From Urmitella timonensis (lineage in GTDB: Bacteria > Actinomycetota > Actinomycetes > Actinomycetales > Actinomycetaceae): DNA of 64,000 bases. Of this stretch, positions 59,301 to 64,000 are shown piece by piece. The notes beneath the pieces were generated by a model, which searched no databases, was not told the origin of the DNA, and was given only the letters and a program-made list of their open reading frames with translations. Where the stretch lies: the NCBI GenBank assembly GCA_900120415.1, contig FQLW01000006.1, positions 1,054,001 to 1,118,000 of the forward strand, in the 5' to 3' direction. The position numbers and the translations under genes are program-made. Within the stretch, counting starts at the first letter, position 1, and each line of letters opens with the position of its first letter.

Positions 59301-60018
59301 ATTCCTTGGGGAAATCCGCCTGTCTAGCGACCATAAAACCGCAGCGGTCGCCAAAGCAGATGAGCTGGGTGTTTACCTGCTTAACTGGGAGGGTACCGGC
59401 TGGAAACAGTACGGAGAACTGCCAGGACAGCATTATTTAATGCGGATTTTAGGTAATACGGGACTGCTGGCTACAGCTGCCGAGGATGCTTCTGTAGCGA
59501 TATTTACTATGGATGCCACCCCTAAAAGGGTAGGTACTATCAAGACCGAATCCTTGGCTTCTGCCTTCTATTACGACGCTAAACGTCAGTATTTATATGT
59601 GGGTGAATCCGGAGGACGAATTACGATTAATGATGTAAAAGATCCGGGGAAACCGCGGCTGGTAGCGCAGATACGAGGTTTGCAGGCTTCCGTCAATGAA
59701 CTGGATATTACCCTGGACGAAAAATATCTATTTGGTATTTCGTCGGATAAAAAGCTTTGGGTTTGGAGTGTCGATTCTCCTGAAAAGAATCTTTATCTTT
59801 CAGTTCAGATAAACCAGATTCCCTACGCTATCGCGGATACCCCCGCTGGTTACCTGATTGGTGGGGATAAAGGGATGGCTAATTTGTACCCTCATTCCAT
59901 TTCGGAGGCACGCAAACAGGTTTGCAAGACGGTGGGTAAGGAAATTACCAGGCAGGAATGGAATGCGGTCGCTCCCGGAGTGCAACCGGTCTCTCCCTGT
60001 GGGGAACAAGATAAATAG
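56353..60018 (+). CDS. HTH-STAND NTPase-transmembrane-WD40 protein
   Basis: 1221 residues (1220 if ATG 56356 is used). Order: XRE-like HTH (about 28-62, YSIRDLAKRLDLAPSTLQGWLQG); nSTAND1-type NTPase with the YQGLSPY entry motif, Walker A GASGSGKTS near 145-152 and Walker B LLIVDQLEDF near 205; helical region; coiled, Lys-rich stretch ~490-510; transmembrane helix ~514-535 (IIAAVAGVLLVATIAGFF); then WD40 repeats from ~590 to ~1200. This layout is known in actinobacteria as a signalling or conflict protein. Its target is unknown. The HTH and NTPase would be inside, the WD40 propellers possibly outside. Confidence 0.85.
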   Translation: MMLEIYSSQELATILNQARQAKSAAGEKGYSIRDLAKRLDLAPSTLQGWLQGAHLPTPALRSSFMRLVQDLDLLTPSEDTEFWQRTLETLSHSKQGWIGCPYQGLSPYNALTESVFYGRDKLLTDLENAIISVQSKRNKLVVVLGASGSGKTSLLSAGLVGKSCESSGRLAKYYPCLLSMGEVIEKQQTLLDSKASNLPANSLLIVDQLEDFTNAHPDQVKVALDILNEVAKTQILVLGVRSDALEVLLQDARFAPALSNPLIVTPPSVLEYEEIISRPALDAGRKIAPELKELLLRQIQESTSEEASVLPQLSNLLLMIWKSTNNSVLTVSDYLLVGGLAGSLEKLADEFYEKLSTQERRQLRSLLLSMVAVGQRQVTRRVIALKDIPQDYLDLLERLSRERLVVIDAATTQISHDTLLSNWGKLKGWIEESRINLGLVRQIQIASQLWVESDNSPEALRPSLYYAWENREIPDEVAFTNQEEQFLAACSHEANRQKEEQKKRIKTLRHRNQVVTIIAAVAGVLLVATIAGFFQASHYQKQAIASKKDAESRQMALISRELGASDTNLAAQFALSGLNIANTREARSALIETTAVPIPERIFGEGGTVRVAGSADGEVIARADSKGIVSLWRGGDIKTKPETFSASKGQLFTLALKEIAGRNLLAVGGQKTASLWDITAKPRRIAEFGAEDVAYSVAITNRYLGFGFLNGKVNLWELDQIDKPKPASSFQLDTPTSVTALAISPDQQQIAYGGQAGKIYLRDLNGQNSKQLAVGEGSALDIKFSPDGEELGVALTSRQVRRWQAKGNNDSLASLDGFYSFVNTLEYDEDKIIVGCSDTTTTIWDRSGRKLTSLPGREIVTAATKVGGRIITGSVDGQLRHWPKSVLPLINEGGYLIDSHTDRKNWVFVSRRLKTPALFKTEKDGLRRMKDPVMPSGLKSATRTEIAEDGQFLVTGTQSGELLTWPLGKDGAGSPIVSKIGDEFLGEIRLSSDHKTAAVAKADELGVYLLNWEGTGWKQYGELPGQHYLMRILGNTGLLATAAEDASVAIFTMDATPKRVGTIKTESLASAFYYDAKRQYLYVGESGGRITINDVKDPGKPRLVAQIRGLQASVNELDITLDEKYLFGISSDKKLWVWSVDSPEKNLYLSVQINQIPYAIADTPAGYLIGGDKGMANLYPHSISEARKQVCKTVGKEITRQEWNAVAPGVQPVSPCGEQDK

Positions 60019-60135
60019 TCTGGCTTATCGTCCTGGTCTGGTTCGGTATTGGGGATAGTTTCCTGTTGGTCTACCCCGGGGTGCGCGCCGGTATCGGTCA
60101 TTCCTTCGGGTAAAAAGTATTGATAGCATTATGGG

Positions 60136-60177
60136 GTAACCATGCGCTTTTGGGGCTTACCCCAAAAGTGAGGTTAC
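60136..60177. terminator. Extended hairpin between the WD40 and SGNH genes
   Basis: Inner perfect 9-bp arms CTTTTGGGG (60147-60155) and CCCCAAAAG (60160-60168), loop CTTA; outer arms GTAACC (60136-60141) and GGTTAC (60172-60177). There is no T-run, so a regulatory site is as likely as a terminator. The rest of 60019-60315 shows no convincing gene. Confidence 0.5.
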
Positions 60178-60315
60178 AGTTAGAAAAGTAATAAGCAAGG
60201 AAGCCAAAGACCAACTAACTCGCTAGCGAATCTCGCAGGATAGACGCTTTGGGGCGTAAGTATTTTTCGCGATTAATCTAAACGAGTAGCGGGTAACGAA
60301 GCATACTGGGGACAT

Positions 60316-63132
60316 ATGAAGATGAAGAAGTCTTTAGCGGCAGCTAGCGTAACTTTAGCGATGCTTTTTTCTGGTATCGGGGTGGGGTCTTCTACCCCAG
60401 CCGGGGCTGCTACTGTTTCCGCTGCGAACTGGGCAATGCCCACACAGGTTAAAGCTAATACTCCTGATAATACCGCTTCTACAGCTAACCAGTCCTTAGC
60501 TGATTGGGAAAAACTACAGGCAAAACTGCGGCAAGAAAACCCTATTTCCTGGCTATTTACTGGTGATTCCATAACTCATGGCGCTAATACCAGTGAAGGT
60601 TTGCGGCGCTTCAGCGAGTATTTCAACTCTTATCTCCATTCGACCCCTATTAATGGCATAGGGCGCACTAACGATTTAGTAATGAATACCGGGGTGGCTA
60701 ACTCGACTACCCGGTATTTGCGTCAAGCTTTCCAACAATCTGTCCTTGATAAAGGGGCTGACGTAGTCTTTTTGGCTTTGGGGATGAACGATTCGGTAAA
60801 TGCCCCTGCCAAGGAACGGGTTGAACAAAAAACTTACCGACAAAATCTCGAATACTTTATCGCCCAGATTCGCGCCTCCGGTGCAATTCCGGTGTTGCAA
60901 ACCCAAAACTATCCCACTGACGGGCGACACGCCTCTTTCGATGCGTGGATGCAAACTGTCCGGGAGGTGGCAGCAGAAAAGAAAGTGATTCTGCTAGATG
61001 TCCAAAAATTCTGGCAAACCGAGCACGCGCCAGATAACTCTGACGGCTGGATGCAAGCCGATGGGGTACACCCCAGTGCGCAAGGCTATCTGGAGTGGGC
61101 AAAATTCCTGGTAAAGCAGTTGAATATCTGGAATGAAGATTCAACGCTAGCCAATACTTCCAAAGCATACGTAGAGCGTTATGGAAGTCCCCTCACCGAG
61201 GTGTCAGTGACGCAAAACGTACCCGAAGTGTTAAAGAAACAGCCCTCACACCCGGCAAACCTGGTGTTTAATCACGCCCAGACCACCAGTGAATCTTGCT
61301 CCCCGCAGATAAAGGATGACCAAGCCGCTCAGGTAGCATCCTTTGGCAAACAGAACTTTACGGTGCGTTTCAAAGCCACCTCTACTCAGACCGGAACCCT
61401 TATTTCCTTAGCTGACAAGGATTCTAATCTGCAGCTGCGCCTAGATATTGCGGAGGGGGGAAAGTTCAAAGTTCAGCGTCAATTCAAAACCGGTAAGCTT
61501 GACGGTTTCACCTTACAAAATCCCCTCGTCGCTGACGGAAAATTCCATACTGTCAGCGTAAACATTACTGACGGTACTGCCGACTATTATCTTGATGGGG
61601 TAAAAGTACTGCCGTTGAAAGGTGCGGGAGTTGCCGGCGCTAACGCCCTCACCTTAAATAAATTCTCGGTAGATTATGTAACCTTGTGCGCAGCGCGGGT
61701 GGGGGCAAATCCCACTGCCGAGAGCCCATTTTCCGGGGTATTAGATTATGTCGCGGTTTCGGATCAGGTATTGAGCGAACAGCAAATAGCCGAACAGGCC
61801 GGTGCCCCTACGGTTAATTCGGTGATTTCTCCCTTTATCCATAATGGTAAGGGCGACCCCAACACCTGGGTATTTTTAGGTTCGGACACTATTTATGGGG
61901 GAGAGGGCGATATTTCCGCTAAATCTGCCACCGAAGTTTTTGACGAAGTGGTGAGCTGGGAATGTAACGGTAATAGTTGTGACAATAACCCTAGCGGGCT
62001 GCAGCTTGCCGCTCGCTCGCGTTTCGTAGTGAATTCGTCCTATCCGGGGCAGACCACCGCCAAAATGCTAGCCGCATATGACAGCCAGGTAAAACGACAT
62101 AAGCCGCAGGTGCTATACCTGATGCCCGATGCGCTAAATCCCGCCGGGCAGCCCTATGAAACGCTTGACAGTTTTAAGAGCAATATCAAACAGCTGGTTG
62201 CCCAGGCGAAAGCAGACGGAATCCGCGTGGTGCTAGTTACGCCTGCTGAAGCTAGCGCCGAGGCCGACGAATACGCCGAGGCGATGTTACAGCTAGCTGC
62301 TGATGAGGAAGTACCGGCAATTGACGCTCACCAATACTTCCAAAAGCTGCAAGCAAAGAACCCCAACTATGGTGACATTGTTGATAGCCGGGGTAGCTTG
62401 AATCACAAAGGACAGTTACTGCTAGGCAAGTTCTTGCTGAAAGAATCGGGGATTCCCGCTCCCAATGCGCGCAGAATCGCCGCTTTGAACTACTACGATC
62501 TCGCAGCCAAACTGGTAACCCCGGCGGCTTCCTCAAATGTTGATGGCGCAGCTCAAGACCCGGTTAGCTGCAGCGTAAAGCCCTCTGGCATGGTTAAACT
62601 GCAAGAGGGCGTGCGCTATACAGTGACTGTAAATAGTAAAGAAATAACTCCCCAAGCTGGTGGGATGTTCACCTATGATTACGGACAAACTCTGCGTATC
62701 AAAGCCGAAGCAGAAGCGGGATACGTCATTTCTGCCGGGGTGCAAACAATCTGGAGCTGGACTGCGCCTACTCGGGAAAACTTGGATTGCGATAAACCTG
62801 AACCTCCGGTGGTAGATCCCAGCCAGCCCGATAAGCCCGGTGAGGGCGAAACTCCAGACCCCGGTGGTGACACTCCTAAGCCAGGGACTGATACTCCTAA
62901 ACCGGAAGCTACTGATAAACCAACGGATAAACCTAGCGGTAACCCCGGAAAGGCTAACCCGACTACGCCAGGTTCCTTAGATAAGTCGAAGAATCGCCCT
63001 CCACAGAAATCCTCCGCTAGCGACGTTACCGCAGGTAATCTTGCCCGCACCGGTTCTTCCCCCTGGGGGTATCTGTTTGCGGCCGCGTTATTTGCGGGTG
63101 CGGGGGTAGCGCTACGTTTTAAGCGCCTATGA
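60316..63132 (+). CDS. Cell-wall-anchored SGNH/GDSL hydrolase with LAxTG sorting signal
   Basis: 938 residues. Signal peptide (1-~32). SGNH esterase domain: FTGDSITHG (Ser85), GMNDS, and DGVHPSAQGY (Asp249, His252). A LamG/concanavalin-like domain spans about 315-500. A second SGNH-like domain (~510-720) reads FLGSDTIYGG and SLNHKGQ, so its catalytic residues seem lost. Then a small Cys-containing module, a Pro/Thr/Asp-rich linker, LARTG, a hydrophobic helix and KRL. LAxTG is the signal of class E sortases in actinobacteria. It probably removes acyl groups from surface glycans or host sugars; substrate unknown. Overlaps the next gene by ATGA. Confidence 0.88.
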   Translation: MKMKKSLAAASVTLAMLFSGIGVGSSTPAGAATVSAANWAMPTQVKANTPDNTASTANQSLADWEKLQAKLRQENPISWLFTGDSITHGANTSEGLRRFSEYFNSYLHSTPINGIGRTNDLVMNTGVANSTTRYLRQAFQQSVLDKGADVVFLALGMNDSVNAPAKERVEQKTYRQNLEYFIAQIRASGAIPVLQTQNYPTDGRHASFDAWMQTVREVAAEKKVILLDVQKFWQTEHAPDNSDGWMQADGVHPSAQGYLEWAKFLVKQLNIWNEDSTLANTSKAYVERYGSPLTEVSVTQNVPEVLKKQPSHPANLVFNHAQTTSESCSPQIKDDQAAQVASFGKQNFTVRFKATSTQTGTLISLADKDSNLQLRLDIAEGGKFKVQRQFKTGKLDGFTLQNPLVADGKFHTVSVNITDGTADYYLDGVKVLPLKGAGVAGANALTLNKFSVDYVTLCAARVGANPTAESPFSGVLDYVAVSDQVLSEQQIAEQAGAPTVNSVISPFIHNGKGDPNTWVFLGSDTIYGGEGDISAKSATEVFDEVVSWECNGNSCDNNPSGLQLAARSRFVVNSSYPGQTTAKMLAAYDSQVKRHKPQVLYLMPDALNPAGQPYETLDSFKSNIKQLVAQAKADGIRVVLVTPAEASAEADEYAEAMLQLAADEEVPAIDAHQYFQKLQAKNPNYGDIVDSRGSLNHKGQLLLGKFLLKESGIPAPNARRIAALNYYDLAAKLVTPAASSNVDGAAQDPVSCSVKPSGMVKLQEGVRYTVTVNSKEITPQAGGMFTYDYGQTLRIKAEAEAGYVISAGVQTIWSWTAPTRENLDCDKPEPPVVDPSQPDKPGEGETPDPGGDTPKPGTDTPKPEATDKPTDKPSGNPGKANPTTPGSLDKSKNRPPQKSSASDVTAGNLARTGSSPWGYLFAAALFAGAGVALRFKRL

Positions 63133-64000
63133 AATCGCGTGCCGGCAAATCTGCGTTAGCCAAAAATCAGTTAAAGGATCAGCGTAAACGGCTCACTAGG
63201 TTTCCTGGGGGGAGGTTGGCGTCTGCCGCTTTACTTATCGGGATAGCGCTTTGTGTTCTAGTGGGGACTGTTATCTGGGCTGTGGGGATGCTGCGCTCAG
63301 ATACCGCAGTGACCAAGGAAGAACCCCAACTGCCAGGGGTAACTATCGCCGGGCAAAAGGTGAGCGCTGCCGAGTTTAAATACGCCCTCTCAGAGGTTAA
63401 ATCCCAGGCGGTAGCGGCTTGCGCCGGCGAAGAAAACTCTATTGGCGCTGACTTTTGGCAAAAAAATCAAGCTAAATGTAACCGTCTAACCGCTGCCCCC
63501 ACGGCTAGCTCCGAGAACGAACGTAAACAGCTGGTACTGCAAAAAGCGTATTCACCTGTCAGTAAAAAGTTTTGCGCGAGCGCCAGCAAACCGGCTGAAT
63601 ATGCTGCTTGCCTGGCTGTGCATTTACTAGAAGGGCAGCACGCTGCCTATAAACAGGCGGTGCTAGGGGGACAAATGAACACCCCCACCTGGGAAGAGGC
63701 ACTGCAGTCTTGGCGAGAGGGGAGCTCAGCAAGCGAGGCCGCAACCGCCGGGAGGAATCAGAGTTTCGAAGGCGAGCAAACTGATTTAGCGGTTTATCTT
63801 TCGAAATACGTCAGCGGTTTGCGCGACCAATATATCAATGCTGAACAAGCCCCAGGGATGAGGGTTAGTGACCGCCAGGTTAAAGATCACTATTTGGCTA
63901 ACGCCTGGGATTTTGGTGAAGAAATTGCTAAGCTTTCCTCGGAAGAAGAAAAGTGGAAGATTATCTCACCCAGCGTCAAAGTTGATCTTCGTACCCAAAT
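63129..64000 (+). CDS. Membrane-anchored extracellular protein, 3' partial
   Basis: Frame is open from ATG 63129 to the end of the window (about 290 codons). A basic N-terminus, one helix (about 33-56, ALLIGIALCVLVGTVIWAVGM), then an extracellular part. VTIAGQKVSAAEFKYAL resembles the first helix of SurA/PrsA-type foldases, and VSDRQVKDHYLAN fits the region before a PpiC domain, which would lie beyond the window. Four or so cysteines occur between 95 and 165. The ATGA overlap couples it to the SGNH gene. Confidence 0.6.
   Translation, partial: MKSRAGKSALAKNQLKDQRKRLTRFPGGRLASAALLIGIALCVLVGTVIWAVGMLRSDTAVTKEEPQLPGVTIAGQKVSAAEFKYALSEVKSQAVAACAGEENSIGADFWQKNQAKCNRLTAAPTASSENERKQLVLQKAYSPVSKKFCASASKPAEYAACLAVHLLEGQHAAYKQAVLGGQMNTPTWEEALQSWREGSSASEAATAGRNQSFEGEQTDLAVYLSKYVSGLRDQYINAEQAPGMRVSDRQVKDHYLANAWDFGEEIAKLSSEEEKWKIISPSVKVDLRTQ

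Noticed and set aside
59892-60101. Small minus-strand protein overlapping the end of the WD40 gene
   Set aside because: Lies mostly in coding sequence on the other strand, weak ribosome site, no family features.

Overview
The window reads as a chromosome segment of a moderately low-GC actinomycete. Evidence: a 14-subunit-type NADH dehydrogenase operon followed by a polyprenyl diphosphate synthase, a WhiB regulator, Rho with an Arg/Asp-rich insertion, a DUF3152 metalloprotease-like protein, a DUF3017 protein, glutamine-type NAD synthetase, and many GTG starts and ATGA overlaps. The base composition (about half G+C by eye) and an LAxTG-type cell-wall signal suggest Actinomycetaceae of the Varibaculum/Mobiluncus kind. 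That placement is inference.

Layout. 1-9481: end of the respiratory complex I operon (nuoH partial, nuoI-N) plus a menaquinone side-chain synthase. 9482-11395: an AlbA_2/Schlafen-type ATP-binding regulator set between two near-identical 139-bp iteron arrays. 11396-27000: mostly housekeeping genes (DUF3152 protein, pyruvate phosphate dikinase, WhiB, guaB, an exonuclease, a membrane protein, a HAD phosphatase, tRNA-Arg(CCG), NAD synthetase, PepC-like aminopeptidase, an MFS permease). A relic of a DUF3800 gene with its hairpin leader lies beside the tRNA. 27184-41512 is an accessory region: a HigBA module, an MmeI-like restriction-modification gene broken by a nonsense codon and by a roughly 7.9-kb island, a RelBE module, a Fic protein flanked by duplicated inverted repeats, and a third toxin-antitoxin pair whose toxin has a nonsense codon. 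41590-55278 is housekeeping again (lysA, hom-thrC-thrB, rho, a secreted protein, mfd, a lipoprotein, eno). 55378-64000 holds an atypical LuxR-type regulator with an 11-G tract in its upstream region, a divergent HTH-STAND-WD40 membrane protein, a surface SGNH hydrolase with an LARTG sorting signal, and the start of a membrane-anchored extracellular protein.

The island inside the restriction-modification gene (about 29580-37489) is decayed. It carries small secreted or membrane-anchored proteins of unknown family (two of the genes frameshifted at homopolymers), a phage HNH endonuclease and a terminase small-subunit relic now 2.7 kb apart, a secreted phospholipase A2-like protein with a 4-TM partner, a ClbS/DfsB-like gene split by an amber codon, and an internally deleted IS3-type transposase.

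The most unusual signals are: (i) two unrelated regulator/toxin genes (AlbA_2 ATPase and Fic), each apparently leaderless and each bracketed by two copies of its own operator-like array; (ii) the poly-G tract between a LuxR gene lacking its phosphoacceptor Asp and a STAND-WD40 gene; (iii) an NAD synthetase whose glutaminase domain seems to lack the catalytic cysteine; (iv) a shared upstream segment in front of two non-homologous toxin-antitoxin modules; (v) strong enrichment of the heptamer GAGGACG.
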